Source: Pectobacterium polonicum (GTDB lineage Bacteria > Pseudomonadota > Gammaproteobacteria > Enterobacterales > Enterobacteriaceae). From it: a stretch of 64,000 bases of DNA. The DNA is taken from assembly GCF_005497185.1 (NCBI RefSeq), contig NZ_RJTN01000005.1, positions 156,401 to 220,400 of the forward strand. The letters run 5' to 3'. The position numbers and the translations under genes were made by a program. The notes beneath the pieces are model-generated. The model was not told the DNA's origin. It ran no database searches and saw only the letters and a list, made by a program, of their open reading frames with translations. This document shows, piece by piece, positions 1-8,942 of this stretch; the stretch's first letter is position 1; the number at the start of each line of letters is the position of its first letter.

Positions 1-1289
1 TTTCCATTCACCATCCGTCCTGAAGGCACACGCCCGTTAGCGTTTGTGTTGGCATTCGTCGCGGATGTCGCTGCATTATTCGCAATCGCAGTTGCTGCCG
101 TGACACGGGTATCTGTCTCTGCTTTGGTATAGGTACCCACATCAATCGCCGTAGGCGGATTCCGCGTATTATAATCACGACGCCACCCTGGAGAGTAATT
201 ATCACCATGATTAATATAAGTAAAATTGGCATTAGGTATCGCCCCGGCAGCGCTCACCGTTGAAGGTGTGGTTACGCGAATAGTTGTCGCACTTTCCACT
301 CCGAATACTTCAATGACCGAACCCGCTAACTGGATATTACCAACACCCGTATCTGTAATGATCTTATTATTCGCATAGCTCCAACTGCCTTTACATATCC
401 AGTAAGGATGGTTAAATGCGCCCTGGTTCTTCAGCCAAGCAATGAAATCAGAGGTTTTCCACGCACCACTATCGCCACCAATATTTATCGCTCCGTGAAA
501 AGCACGGGCAGCACCAATATTTTTAACAAACAGATTCTTATCCGCAATATCTGCACCGTTCTGATCTTTTGCCAGCTTTCCAGCTAATGCATTCAATACC
601 GTCGTTGAGAATTGTGGATCATTCCCCAACGCATTGGCCAATTCCTGCAACGTATCCAGCGCCGCAGGTGAACCATTCACCAATGCGGCAACAGCCGCTT
701 TAACAAATGCCGTTGTCGCTACCTGCGTATCATTAGATGCTTGCGCAGCCGTTGGAGCCGTCGGCTTACCCGTCAATACTGGGCTCGCTTTTGGTGCATA
801 TTGCGTATGTGGGTCAGCCGCTACGTTGTGCGCATTCAGTTTATTCGCAGCCTCTGCTTTTACATCAGCGATAGCATTCAACACCGTTGCCGAGAAATTG
901 GGATCATTACCCAATGATTTCGCTAATTCCTGCAATGTATCCAATGCCGCAGGCGCACCATTAATGAGTGTAGCAACAACGGACTTAACAAATGCCGTCG
1001 TCGCAACCTGCTGACTATTGTTGTCGGTTGCAGGTGTTGGTGCTTTAGGCATGCCGGTGAAGGTTGGGTTCGCCTTTGGCGCATATTGCGTATGCGGATC
1101 GGCGGCGGCGGCGTGTGTCGCCAGATCGCTGCCCGTTTTTTCCTGCTCTTTTTTCAAATAGCGGGTACGACTGGCCAGTTCTTTAGCCTGTCGGTTTGAA
1201 ACACCATCCGGTCCACCTACGACCGGATCTGATGTTTCGATTTGGTAAATGCTGTCAACCCACTGTGGATTCTCTGACAAATTCGCCAT
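1..1289 (-). CDS. Tail fibre protein, N-terminal part (runs off the left edge)
   Basis: This frame is open from an ATG at 1289 to the window edge, so about 429 residues are visible and the receptor-binding C-terminus is missing. It begins MANLSENPQWVDSIYQIETS, typical of the baseplate-attachment end of Mu/P2-type tail fibres. Two copies of a module of about 95 residues follow (about 62-156 and from 157), each with AADPHTQYAPK, QVATTAFVK and PAALDTLQELA. A GGAG ribosome site lies in the end of gpI, 2 bases upstream. In a tailocin this protein would bind the target-cell surface and set killing specificity. Fibre genes of this family often switch by DNA inversion; any such switch would lie left of the window. 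Confidence 0.85.
   Translation of the reverse strand, partial: MANLSENPQWVDSIYQIETSDPVVGGPDGVSNRQAKELASRTRYLKKEQEKTGSDLATHAAAADPHTQYAPKANPTFTGMPKAPTPATDNNSQQVATTAFVKSVVATLINGAPAALDTLQELAKSLGNDPNFSATVLNAIADVKAEAANKLNAHNVAADPHTQYAPKASPVLTGKPTAPTAAQASNDTQVATTAFVKAAVAALVNGSPAALDTLQELANALGNDPQFSTTVLNALAGKLAKDQNGADIADKNLFVKNIGAARAFHGAINIGGDSGAWKTSDFIAWLKNQGAFNHPYWICKGSWSYANNKIITDTGVGNIQLAGSVIEVFGVESATTIRVTTPSTVSAAGAIPNANFTYINHGDNYSPGWRRDYNTRNPPTAIDVGTYTKAETDTRVTAATAIANNAATSATNANTNANGRVPSGRMVNG
582..1106 (-). repeat. Duplicated 285-bp module inside the tail fibre gene
   Basis: The fibre carries two diverged in-frame copies of a module of about 95 codons. Both start AADPHTQYAPKA and continue through QVATTAFVK, PAALDTLQELA and LGNDP(N/Q)FS. 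The second copy loses similarity after about 80 residues. Such modules usually form the repeated shaft of a trimeric fibre. Boundaries are approximate because they were read from the translation. Confidence 0.7.
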
Positions 1290-1291
1290 AT

Positions 1292-1873
1292 TCAAGCGCT
1301 CCCATGATTGTAGTTACTGTCGTATATTGCCGTCCGGTTGTAGCGGATAGGCACTTCCCAATATTCGATGCTGGCTAGGTGGCACCGTGCCGGGGCAAAC
1401 ATCCCAATGGCATTGCGCAGCATTCTGGCCTGATCGTTGGTAATCGGTTGTTTTAGCAGCACGCGATAAACCGCCCACGCCGCTTTGTCGCCGTGCACAT
1501 AAAGGTTGTTGTAGGTGGTTTCGCCGTCGTAGCTCAGGCGGCCAATATTCTCGATCAGCGTGCTCTCGCCGAATCCGAAACGACGGATGATCTCTTTAAT
1601 GCTCCAGGGCGTACCTTTGCTGCGATGCAGATCGATAGCGGCCTTGATCAGCGCACGTTTGGAGTCATCCGATTCAGCCAATTCCCAGCCGTCGCCAAAC
1701 AACGAGAACTGTTCTGCCAGCCAGGGCAACACGCTGCCGTCAGCGATATCGATCAGATAAACCAGCAAAGCATTCAAATCGATGTCATCAAAGCGGTCGG
1801 CCAATTCCGCCAGCGAACGAAAGCTGGCGTCAGCCGCCAACGGCGGTGGCAACAGTTGTAGTGAATCAGCCAT
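1292..1873 (-). CDS. Baseplate wedge/tail protein I (P2 gpI family)
   Basis: A protein of 193 residues, close to the usual length of P2 gpI, beginning MADSLQLLPPPLAADASF. A central stretch with GTPWSIKEIIRRFGFGE is typical of the family, which links the baseplate to the tail fibre. A longer in-frame start at 1933 exists but would lie well inside gpJ. The ATG at 1873 overlaps the gpJ stop by 8 bases, the normal coupling in this cluster, so it was chosen. The fibre gene follows after 2 bases. Confidence 0.88.
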   Translation of the reverse strand: MADSLQLLPPPLAADASFRSLAELADRFDDIDLNALLVYLIDIADGSVLPWLAEQFSLFGDGWELAESDDSKRALIKAAIDLHRSKGTPWSIKEIIRRFGFGESTLIENIGRLSYDGETTYNNLYVHGDKAAWAVYRVLLKQPITNDQARMLRNAIGMFAPARCHLASIEYWEVPIRYNRTAIYDSNYNHGSA

Positions 1874-2969
1874 TCGACACCCCGACGACGCTGACATTGA
1901 TGCCCGTACAGTTCGCCCATTCACTGTCATCAAGCACCATCAATGACGGCGAAACGAGCTCTACCTGATACACGCCGGGGATGGAAAGCGTGGCAATAAT
2001 CTGGCTTGGGACAATGTCACGCCCCAACGTGGCGGTACGGGTTTCCACCCAGGCCTGCACCGCTTTTTCTGCAGCAGCCTGAACGACGCCAGCCTGTTCG
2101 CCGTTAAACAGCGTCAATTTGGCGCTGATGGCGTAATCCACCTGCGTGGGTGATTTGGCGGAAACAAAATCCGTCAGTGGACGCACCTGTTCGTCGGAGC
2201 AAAAACTTTCCACCAGCGAAAGCATGCTGCTGTCCGGCAGGCCAGTGCTGAGCAACGGATAAAGCACCACTTCGCCCGGTTCGGGCGACATCACCGCGAC
2301 ATCGACAATGTTTTGGTGTGCCCGCATCGCATGGAAGCGATATGCCAGTTTCGATCCCGCCGTACTGAACGATTCCGGTGCCAGTTGAACACGTTCACGC
2401 AGGCGATCATCATCTTCCTCGGCGGAACCGCCGCTGCTCTTGGTGATATTGACGACGCTTAAATCACTGTCGCCAATCTCATCCAGCAGAGTACTGATCT
2501 GAGCAGGCAGCCAGTCATTGCCCACATCGCCACTTTCGGTACAGGTCGCCAGCACGGTGACCCCGCTGCCGCTCGCTCTCAGCAGCGCGTCGCTGTCGGT
2601 GGTGAAAATCACGCTGTCTGATGCGCTAACGCGAGTACCCGCAGGAATCAGCAGATCGCTGACTAACGGCGTTTCAGGGGTAAAGCGAAGTTCTGCACGC
2701 GCTGGCTGCGCCGCCAAACGATAGACGCCGACCAGTTCTGCCAGATAATCCAGCATCGGTGCACGCGCAAACGCAACCAGGTTCTGCTTGGCGGCTTCCT
2801 GGACCGCACTACGCAATAAAGTTTCCCGGTAGGCAAAGAGGTTAATCAGCAGGCGTTCGGCCTGCGCCGGATAGAGTGTTTTCCCCGAATCAGCTTCATA
2901 TTTCGCGATCATTTCGGCGGTAATCTTCGCCGCATCACGTTCAATAAAATTGGGTTCTGTCAGCGCCAT
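1866..2969 (-). CDS. Baseplate assembly protein J (P2 gpJ / Baseplate_J family)
   Basis: A protein of 367 residues, somewhat longer than P2 gpJ. It has the family's look: an N-terminal helical part rich in ALxxA-like segments (LLRSAVQEAAKQNLVAFARAPMLD in two pieces), then beta-rich sequence with AGTRVSASDSVIFTT, and the conserved EEDDDRLRERV stretch near the middle. It forms part of the baseplate wedge with W and I. It overlaps gpW upstream by 10 bases and gpI downstream by 8, consistent with translational coupling. Confidence 0.9.
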   Translation of the reverse strand: MALTEPNFIERDAAKITAEMIAKYEADSGKTLYPAQAERLLINLFAYRETLLRSAVQEAAKQNLVAFARAPMLDYLAELVGVYRLAAQPARAELRFTPETPLVSDLLIPAGTRVSASDSVIFTTDSDALLRASGSGVTVLATCTESGDVGNDWLPAQISTLLDEIGDSDLSVVNITKSSGGSAEEDDDRLRERVQLAPESFSTAGSKLAYRFHAMRAHQNIVDVAVMSPEPGEVVLYPLLSTGLPDSSMLSLVESFCSDEQVRPLTDFVSAKSPTQVDYAISAKLTLFNGEQAGVVQAAAEKAVQAWVETRTATLGRDIVPSQIIATLSIPGVYQVELVSPSLMVLDDSEWANCTGINVSVVGVSNG

Positions 2970-3307
2970 AACAACTCCGTGGTCTGTGTCGCGCCATTAG
3001 CGGTCTTCCAGCTAACGTGCAGCGTCAGGTGAGCCCCATTCACAGAAGGTTTAACCGCCAGTAGCTGGCAGCGAGGTTCCCATCGTTTGATCGCTTCTAC
3101 CGATTCCCTGACGACATGCGGAATCGCACGATCGATCGGATAATCGAGATACAGATGTAGATTGCTACCAAAGTCAGGCCGATGTGGGTCGCTGCCGCAG
3201 GGTGTCCGCAGGATGATGTGAATCGCCTGCATGATATCTGCCGTTCCTTCGACGATGTCGCCGGGACGTTGCAGCGCCGGTTGCCAAAAAACAGATTGAG
3301 TTTTCAT
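2960..3307 (-). CDS. Baseplate wedge protein W (GPW/gp25 family)
   Basis: A protein of 115 residues with the gp25-like core: DIMQAIHIILRTPCGSDPHRPDFGSNL followed by an ExIxRWEPR element (here EAIKRWEPRC). The Arg-Pro and Asp-Phe-Gly residues of the family are present. GPW/gp25 proteins are baseplate wedge components that start sheath assembly. No convincing ribosome site precedes the ATG. A GC-rich hairpin sits directly before it, so translation may depend on coupling or on RNA structure. Confidence 0.88.
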   Translation of the reverse strand: MKTQSVFWQPALQRPGDIVEGTADIMQAIHIILRTPCGSDPHRPDFGSNLHLYLDYPIDRAIPHVVRESVEAIKRWEPRCQLLAVKPSVNGAHLTLHVSWKTANGATQTTELLWR

Positions 3308-3308
3308 A

Positions 3309-3327
3309 GGGGGCTATTGTCGCCCCC
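3309..3327 (-). other. GC-rich stem-loop just before the gpW start
   Basis: GGGGGC and GCCCCC arms of 6 bp enclose a 7-base loop in the 58-bp gap between gpV and gpW. The hairpin ends 1 base before the gpW ATG, where a ribosome site would normally lie. It has no U-run, so it is not a standard terminator. Its position suggests a translational or RNA-processing role; this is inference. Confidence 0.5.
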
Positions 3328-3365
3328 GGTGAGAGAAAGGAATATTAAAGCGGTTTAGGGAAACG

Positions 3366-3947
3366 TTAGTGCGAGTGGTGATTGGAGTTGCCGCCAGCAT
3401 CCATGACGCTGCCGCTGGCACTGACGTTGCCGGAGATACTGACATCACCGCTGAGGCTGGCACCGCCGGAACCGGACATCCCGCTCTCGTAGGTGAGTTG
3501 CCCTTGCACCAGTAGCTTGCCCGTCACCGTCGTTTCTGGCGCATTAATGGTGACCCGCTGGGCGTTAACCACCACGTCAGCACCGCTGCTAATCGCAATA
3601 TGCTGCACGCCGCCGTTGATCGTTAACGTATGCGTTAGACGATCGTATTCAATATGTGCGCCGTCAGCGAACGTTACCGCCCTTTTGTCCTTATTTGCCA
3701 GCATTGGCACATCAACGGCGGAGTAAATCGCCCCTAGCACTAGGCCATCTTCGCCGTTGCCGTCCAGCAGAACTTCGACCTGCTCGCCAATATCCGGCAA
3801 CCAATAATCCTTATTATTCTGCGTATTACGCTGTAATACCGGAAGCCAGGCCGTACGCAGATTATCGCACTCTGGTAGACGAACGCGCACCATGACGCGA
3901 ACCTCATCTACCGCACTGATCGTGCCAATTCGACGAAATAAACTCAT
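3366..3947 (-). CDS. Baseplate spike protein V (P2 gpV / Mu gp45 family)
   Basis: A protein of 193 residues. The N-terminal OB-like part (FRRIGTISAVDEVRVMVRV, then WLPDIGEQVEVLLDGNGEDGLVLGAIYS) is followed by a beta-helix-like region of short repeats rich in Val, Ser and Gly. It ends in SNHHSH; histidine-rich tips in this family bind a metal ion at the point of the membrane-piercing needle. It would be the central spike pushed through the target outer membrane on sheath contraction. The gpD stop overlaps its start by 4 bases. Confidence 0.9.
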   Translation of the reverse strand: MSLFRRIGTISAVDEVRVMVRVRLPECDNLRTAWLPVLQRNTQNNKDYWLPDIGEQVEVLLDGNGEDGLVLGAIYSAVDVPMLANKDKRAVTFADGAHIEYDRLTHTLTINGGVQHIAISSGADVVVNAQRVTINAPETTVTGKLLVQGQLTYESGMSGSGGASLSGDVSISGNVSASGSVMDAGGNSNHHSH

Positions 3948-5104
3948 AAACCTATATCCTTTTTACTCTTGACCGTCTGTGTTGTCTGGCTGCCATCCGG
4001 GTGGTAAGTCACCAGCGTTTTTCCGCCGTCCGATTTCCGCTTGCCCGCCGTAATTGGCCCGCGAATCAACCCAATCTCCGTGGTGTAGCCACTGCCACGT
4101 TCCAGAGCATGGCGAGCCGATTCGATCAACCAATGGCCAGAAAGTTGGCCGAACGACACCAGCTCTACTTTATTACCCGCCGCCAACTGTGGGCTGCCCA
4201 TCAGCGTCATCGACCCCTTTTGTTGCTTTTCGTTGTGCGCATCCAATGCGGCATCCGTTTTCATCCTCGCTCCAGAAGCATCCGCCGCGCGCACGTTAAC
4301 TTTTAACGTATCCGCACTGGTCTCAGCACCGGCAGGCTTCATTTCGTTGTTCGCGCCACCGTTGGCTTCATAAACCATCAGTTTCTTTTCACTCCCTTTC
4401 TGATACTTCGTCTTGGCGTTTTTATAGACGTGGCTGATCGTGTCGCTCAGTGAAAAACGCGCGACGTCCGTTGGCTTAATTTGTCGAACAGACGCCTGAT
4501 TGCGCAGCGTCGCCAGATGGGAAAAAATCAGATGGTCGCTGACCACCTTCACGACATAGCCATATTCACTGGCGAGCCGCTTTAGAAAAGCAACATCGGT
4601 TTCCGCATATTGCGTAACGCGATCGATCTTGATGATTTGAATCTTCCCTACCAGCATCAACTGATGCTTTTTCGCGATACGTGTCGCAATCGCGGCTAAC
4701 GTTGTATCTTCAAAACCGCGGTTTGATTTGGTTCTCAATGCACGATTGACCGATGTCGCGACGCCGCGAATCATTACTTCGCTAGGCGGTGAACTCACCT
4801 CAATTTCATCAATCGAGAAAGTGCCGCAGTCAAACAGCATTTCACCGAGATACCCTAGCTTGAGCGATAACGTATCGCCCGTACCGGGATACCACTTATC
4901 CATCCAGCGGCCATCTGTATCATCGAGCCTAACCTCGATCGAATCCGATTCATTCTTGATGCTATCGGTATACGTCACGCTGGTAACATACGGTGCGATA
5001 TCATTGGTGATGTCTTTTTGCTGATACCACAGGGTAAACGCCGGTTGCAGTACTTCCGACACCGCAGGAGAGATCAGCTTGAGTTCTTCCGTTAACGCAG
5101 CCAT
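3944..5104 (-). CDS. Baseplate hub protein D (P2 gpD / late control D family)
   Basis: A protein of 386 residues, the usual length for the GPD family. It contains YVTSVTYTDSIKNESDSIEV near the N-terminus and the typical central segment QYAETDVAFLKRLASEYGYVV. It forms the baseplate hub that joins tail tube and spike. The family name 'late control' is historical; a structural role is expected here. The end overlaps gpV by 4 bases and the start overlaps gpX by 13. Confidence 0.9.
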   Translation of the reverse strand: MAALTEELKLISPAVSEVLQPAFTLWYQQKDITNDIAPYVTSVTYTDSIKNESDSIEVRLDDTDGRWMDKWYPGTGDTLSLKLGYLGEMLFDCGTFSIDEIEVSSPPSEVMIRGVATSVNRALRTKSNRGFEDTTLAAIATRIAKKHQLMLVGKIQIIKIDRVTQYAETDVAFLKRLASEYGYVVKVVSDHLIFSHLATLRNQASVRQIKPTDVARFSLSDTISHVYKNAKTKYQKGSEKKLMVYEANGGANNEMKPAGAETSADTLKVNVRAADASGARMKTDAALDAHNEKQQKGSMTLMGSPQLAAGNKVELVSFGQLSGHWLIESARHALERGSGYTTEIGLIRGPITAGKRKSDGGKTLVTYHPDGSQTTQTVKSKKDIGL

Positions 5105-5313
5105 GGTGGGGTGTCCTCCGCTTTACTGGCCTCTGCCTGTTCAATAATCGGAATCAGCACCACCACACCCGATGGCAACAGCGGCACGATGGGGATATGC
5201 GGGTTAGCCGCAATGATCCGCGGATAGCCGAGCGGATCGCCGTAATACAGGTAGGACAAGGTATCCCAGCGTTCGCCCTGTGTAGTGATATGTTCAAGGT
5301 GCATATGCTTCAA
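5092..5313 (-). CDS. Tail protein X (P2 gpX, LysM-like)
   Basis: A protein of 73 residues with TQGERWDTLSYLYYGDP and YPRIIAANPHI, the LysM-like signature of P2 gpX. The family sits at the baseplate/tail-tube junction. An internal Met at codon 4 (5304) is an alternative start. Both ends overlap neighbours (gpU-like upstream, gpD downstream), as expected for a tightly packed tail operon. Confidence 0.9.
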   Translation of the reverse strand: MKHMHLEHITTQGERWDTLSYLYYGDPLGYPRIIAANPHIPIVPLLPSGVVVLIPIIEQAEASKAEDTPPWLR

Positions 5314-6223
5314 CCCTCTTCACGATTTCCGCCGTCAGTTTGCTCAGCGCAGGTTCAGCGCCTTTAAATGTGTCGCTCGCGGCATCAACATGTTTGCTGA
5401 TGGCTTCCAGCTTCTCGATAACATTTTTGCTGTCGACGTCCTGCAACAAGGCGGCAACTTGCTTGACCTGTTTCAGCATTTCATTCGCCGCTTTATTAAC
5501 CGCTGTAATTTCAGGCATCATCTTCTCTGCCTGAACCGCTGTATCAGATATGGCCTCTGCCGCTTTTTTAAACGCCGGTTCCACCTCACTTAACGGCGTC
5601 AATACATTCCCGACTTGTGTTAGCAGTCCGGGAATTTGCAACAGCGCAGTTTCGGGATTGTTTTTCATCCGTTTTACAATCTGCACGGTGGTTCTCGCCG
5701 CCTTAACGGCAGACTGCGCCTTCTTGGCATACGTGACAGCCGTGCGTAGTGAAGCTGCAAAATTGCTCACTTTATCGACTGCTTTGGTGATGGCGCTGAC
5801 GTTAGGAACAGGGGTTTCTATCGCTGGCGGCTTGAGCGGATTCTTCGGATCGCCAATGTATTCTCGCAGCGTTAGCTCGGCATTCATGGCCAATACGTTG
5901 CCCTTCGCGTCAGTATGCTGGCTGGTCGAGGTCAGTGCCGTAATCACAAACCAGCCGCGATAATCCCCATTGCCGAAGACTAACGCCATTGCCTGATGCG
6001 CCCGCATCGCCTCAGCCAACCGCTTCAGCTCCGTATCGGGCGTGCAGTACTGCTTGTGAAACACGAGACTAATATTAATCTCGTCCAGCTTCGCGCCGAT
6101 GAACTGCAGGCCGGGTTTACCTTCAATGCGGCCATGCTCGGCATAATCTGCACCGAATGACGAATTAAAGCCGTCCCAGTAGGCGGTCACTTTAAATTCA
6201 ATATTTCCTAATACTGCAAACAT
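5294..6223 (-). CDS. Tail protein U-like (P2 GpU family) with long helical C-terminal extension
   Basis: A protein of 309 residues. The first 130 or so match the GpU type: MFAVLGNIEFKVTAYWDGF, HKQYCTPDTELKRLAEAMRAHQAMALVFGNGDYRGWFVI, then an REYIGDP element. The remaining 170 are Ala-, Lys- and Val-rich and look helical, with no clear family. GpU proteins help terminate or complete the tail tube. The extension makes the protein about twice P2 gpU's length, a form common in Mu-like tail clusters. The stop of the tape measure gene overlaps the start. Confidence 0.82.
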   Translation of the reverse strand: MFAVLGNIEFKVTAYWDGFNSSFGADYAEHGRIEGKPGLQFIGAKLDEINISLVFHKQYCTPDTELKRLAEAMRAHQAMALVFGNGDYRGWFVITALTSTSQHTDAKGNVLAMNAELTLREYIGDPKNPLKPPAIETPVPNVSAITKAVDKVSNFAASLRTAVTYAKKAQSAVKAARTTVQIVKRMKNNPETALLQIPGLLTQVGNVLTPLSEVEPAFKKAAEAISDTAVQAEKMMPEITAVNKAANEMLKQVKQVAALLQDVDSKNVIEKLEAISKHVDAASDTFKGAEPALSKLTAEIVKRVEAYAP

Positions 6224-8724
6224 CAGGCGTACCCCCTGCGCTCACGCTGGGTGAGCAGCTTGTTCAACATATTTTCCAGTTCATTCATGCTAAGCGTCAG
6301 CGTCTTCGTCATTTCAGGCGTTGGCGCTGCCTTCTGGCCGTTGAGATAAATGGTGGGTGAGAAAGCGACCTGAACACGCTCGGAAGAAGCCGCACTAACG
6401 AGCTTGCCTTTCGCTCCTCCGGCTGGGGAGGTCATTGCGACACGTTGTTGCGGCGTTGGCGCAGTGCCCTTTTCAGCAATAGGTTCATGTAGCGACAATG
6501 CAGATATCGGCGTAGGTTTTAGAACTGGCGGGGCTACAGCACTGGCAGCCACAGATTGACCGCTAGCTTCGATAGACACGGTTTTCGAACCCATACCCAA
6601 AAAGTCTTTAACGCCATCGGGAATAAACTCCACCATTTTGTTAAAAGTGCCAGAGACTTTCGGAAATTCACTCGACAATGCGTTCACAAACGCATCAATG
6701 CATAGTCGCCCCACCTCACTTAAACGTTCAGGTAACTTATTTCCTAACTCATTAACATCTTTAGCCCAGGTTGAATACCACGTACCAAATGGCGACCAAT
6801 CAACCAGAACAGCGAGAACACCCGCCACGCCTCCAGACATTCCATCTTTGAGATCGGCCCAAAATGCTTTGAGATCCGCCCACAAATTTTTCAAGAAAGC
6901 GCCAATTTTTTCCCGATAGCGGTAGACCAGTATCCCAATAATACTTAATGCAATAATCGCCCAACCCACTGGCGTCGTCAGCAGCATACTCCCCAGAGAC
7001 AAAACAGCTCGGCCCGCCATCATCAAGCCGCTACGTAACACACCGCCAAGCATGCGTGCTAATGTCCCGGCTCCACCAACCAGCCAGTTCAATGCCGCTC
7101 CAAGCCCCTGTAAGAATCCTGTTGTTCTTAGCCCTGCGGAAAATAGTTGCCAGCCCGTCTTAATCTGTAAAATACCGTCCTTGAATGCCTGAAACGAAGA
7201 TAACAGCGTGCGAATCCCCTGCCTCGCGCCACTCACCGCTTTCCCGAACATAAAGAAACTCGCAACGGTCACCACAATGCCGCGAACCAGTTCAGGGTTC
7301 GCGGCCGTCCAGGTCACCAGTTGATCCAAAATAGGAATCAATATGTCGCTCAAGGAAACCAATACTGGCGTCAGCGCTTCACCCACATTGAGTGCAATAT
7401 TCACCACTGACGTTGTCATTTTCTGCCAGCGTCCGGTCAATGTGTCATTCTGCTGGGCTAAGTCGAGCCCCAGCGTTTGCGTGGCTGCCGGGCTGTCCAT
7501 TCTCTGTTGGTTCGCTTGATAGCTCTGCCAGTTCTGCTTCATCGACATCGCATGATTGACGGCTTCTGGCGTACGGAACACCTCCTGCAACCCGTAGCGC
7601 TGCATTAAACTTTGCTGTGCGTCTGCGTTGCCCGCTTTACTGGCCTTATCCCACAGTTGCTGGAATTGACTGCCTTTGCTGTCGATGAATCGGTTACTAA
7701 TCTGAACCGCAGCGTCGTACTGTGAATATCCACCTTTCATGTAGCTTTTTAGTGACGCGTTATAATCTACGCCCGCGTTGTAGTAGCTGTCGGCAATGTC
7801 GGTTCGTCCCACCGAATTCATGAAACTCCCCAGCCGAGCAGCTGTGTTCGCTTCCGTATCCGCACCTTTTGTCGCGCTCAAACTGGAAACCAATTGGCTC
7901 AGCGCCTGATTACCCGTCGCCCCCATCGCCGTAAATCCTGGAGCCAGCGCAGTCGCGTATTGTGTCATCGACGCCATGGAGAAACCCTGTTTAGTGCCCG
8001 CCAGCATGCGGGAGAAGGATTCCTCCAGCGCCTTCGCGCCTTTCAGGTTAAACACGTCATCCAACGTGACCGAAAGTTCTGTAAGATCGGACAACGCCGC
8101 GCCGGATGCCGTTGAGGTTTTCCCCAACACTGCCGCAACATCCGTTGCCTGCTGCTGCGACATTCTGTTATCAAGCAGTTGTCCGGCACTGCTGAGCAAC
8201 GCATCCGGCGTTTGGTTCACCTGTTGAGAATATTGACGCAGGCGCTGCCCCATCTCTTTTTCTTGCTCGCTCGACATCCCATGTGCAACGCTGATATCAC
8301 GCAATTGCGCCTCAAATGACGCATAGCGTGTGACCGACGCCACAATAGGTGCCATCACTGAACCAAATGTCTCCTTTATTTCCTGGAAGCTTTCGGTGCG
8401 TTCGGCATGACTCTCACGTAGCGTTTCCTTACGTGACTGACTGCTCGCCAGCCGCTCCTGATTGATTTCCAGTTCAAGCCGCGACTGATTTAATTGGGAT
8501 ACGGTTTGTGTGCAAACAGCACCGAAACGCTCCAACGACTGGTTTAACTGAGACACAATTTGCGTGCTAATAGCGCCAAAGCGCTCCAGCGACTGATTAA
8601 ACTGCCGCTGCCGCTCCTGCGCTTGTTTGAGGCTATCGCTAAGTGGCTGCAGCGATTTTTTTGTGTCATCCAGCGTGGCGCCAAACACTCTGCCCAGCAT
8701 GACACCATTTAAAAGCATATCCAC
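6223..8724 (-). CDS. Tail tape measure protein
   Basis: A protein of 833 residues. The N-terminal coiled region (about 20-130) contains two tandem copies of an 18-residue unit. A TP901-type tape-measure core follows, with long Ala/Ser/Gln-rich helices (about 130-430). Hydrophobic segments near 490-510 and 580-605 (AIIALSIIGILVYRY) are typical. The protein sets tail length and is threaded in the tube. The first codon is a GTG at 8724; an ATG two codons later (8718) is an alternative. It is separated from the chaperone genes by 218 bp carrying terminator-like hairpins, the largest gap in the structural operon. Confidence 0.92.
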   Translation of the reverse strand: MDMLLNGVMLGRVFGATLDDTKKSLQPLSDSLKQAQERQRQFNQSLERFGAISTQIVSQLNQSLERFGAVCTQTVSQLNQSRLELEINQERLASSQSRKETLRESHAERTESFQEIKETFGSVMAPIVASVTRYASFEAQLRDISVAHGMSSEQEKEMGQRLRQYSQQVNQTPDALLSSAGQLLDNRMSQQQATDVAAVLGKTSTASGAALSDLTELSVTLDDVFNLKGAKALEESFSRMLAGTKQGFSMASMTQYATALAPGFTAMGATGNQALSQLVSSLSATKGADTEANTAARLGSFMNSVGRTDIADSYYNAGVDYNASLKSYMKGGYSQYDAAVQISNRFIDSKGSQFQQLWDKASKAGNADAQQSLMQRYGLQEVFRTPEAVNHAMSMKQNWQSYQANQQRMDSPAATQTLGLDLAQQNDTLTGRWQKMTTSVVNIALNVGEALTPVLVSLSDILIPILDQLVTWTAANPELVRGIVVTVASFFMFGKAVSGARQGIRTLLSSFQAFKDGILQIKTGWQLFSAGLRTTGFLQGLGAALNWLVGGAGTLARMLGGVLRSGLMMAGRAVLSLGSMLLTTPVGWAIIALSIIGILVYRYREKIGAFLKNLWADLKAFWADLKDGMSGGVAGVLAVLVDWSPFGTWYSTWAKDVNELGNKLPERLSEVGRLCIDAFVNALSSEFPKVSGTFNKMVEFIPDGVKDFLGMGSKTVSIEASGQSVAASAVAPPVLKPTPISALSLHEPIAEKGTAPTPQQRVAMTSPAGGAKGKLVSAASSERVQVAFSPTIYLNGQKAAPTPEMTKTLTLSMNELENMLNKLLTQRERRGYA
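8491..8598 (-). repeat. Two tandem 54-bp units in the tape measure gene
   Basis: Codons 43-60 and 61-78 encode NQSLERFGAISTQIVSQL and NQSLERFGAVCTQTVSQL, a direct in-frame duplication with four changes. Because tape measure length fixes tail length, loss or gain of such a unit would alter the tail by a small step. The units lie at 8491-8544 and 8545-8598. Confidence 0.9.
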
Positions 8725-8751
8725 GGTTCACTCTCATTCAGAAAAGCCCCT

Positions 8752-8769
8752 TGTGGGGCGGATCGGAGA
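8752..8769 (-). terminator. Weak terminator-like hairpin before the tape measure gene
   Basis: On the minus strand, GCCCC and GGGGC arms enclose ACAA and are followed by TTTT. The stem is only 5 bp, so any termination would be partial. It is the last of three hairpin/U-run structures between the tube gene and the tape measure gene. Confidence 0.4.
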
Positions 8770-8873
8770 CGGCGGCTTACGCCGCTCCAGTGTGGTTTCC
8801 CCATCACAAACCGGGGATAAAACGAGGCAAAGGACGGGTGATAAGTGGGAGAAGAAGACAGGTGGTGAGGGAG

Positions 8874-8903
8874 AAAAACGGCCAGCTCCCTTATCGCTGG
8901 CCG
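8874..8903 (-). terminator. Rho-independent terminator after the tail chaperone genes
   Basis: On the minus strand, CGGCCAGC and GCTGGCCG form a perfect 8-bp stem with a 9-base loop, followed by five T. It lies 40 bases after the E' stop and before the tape measure gene, within one apparent operon. This would lower transcription of the baseplate genes relative to sheath and tube. Confidence 0.75.
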
Positions 8904-8942
8904 GGTTAGGGTGGATGGTGGACTCATTAATCCAATCAGTAA

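Noticed and set aside
8709..8927. 72-codon minus-strand frame between E' and the tape measure gene
   Set aside because: It runs through the terminator at 8874-8903 and other hairpins and has no family resemblance.
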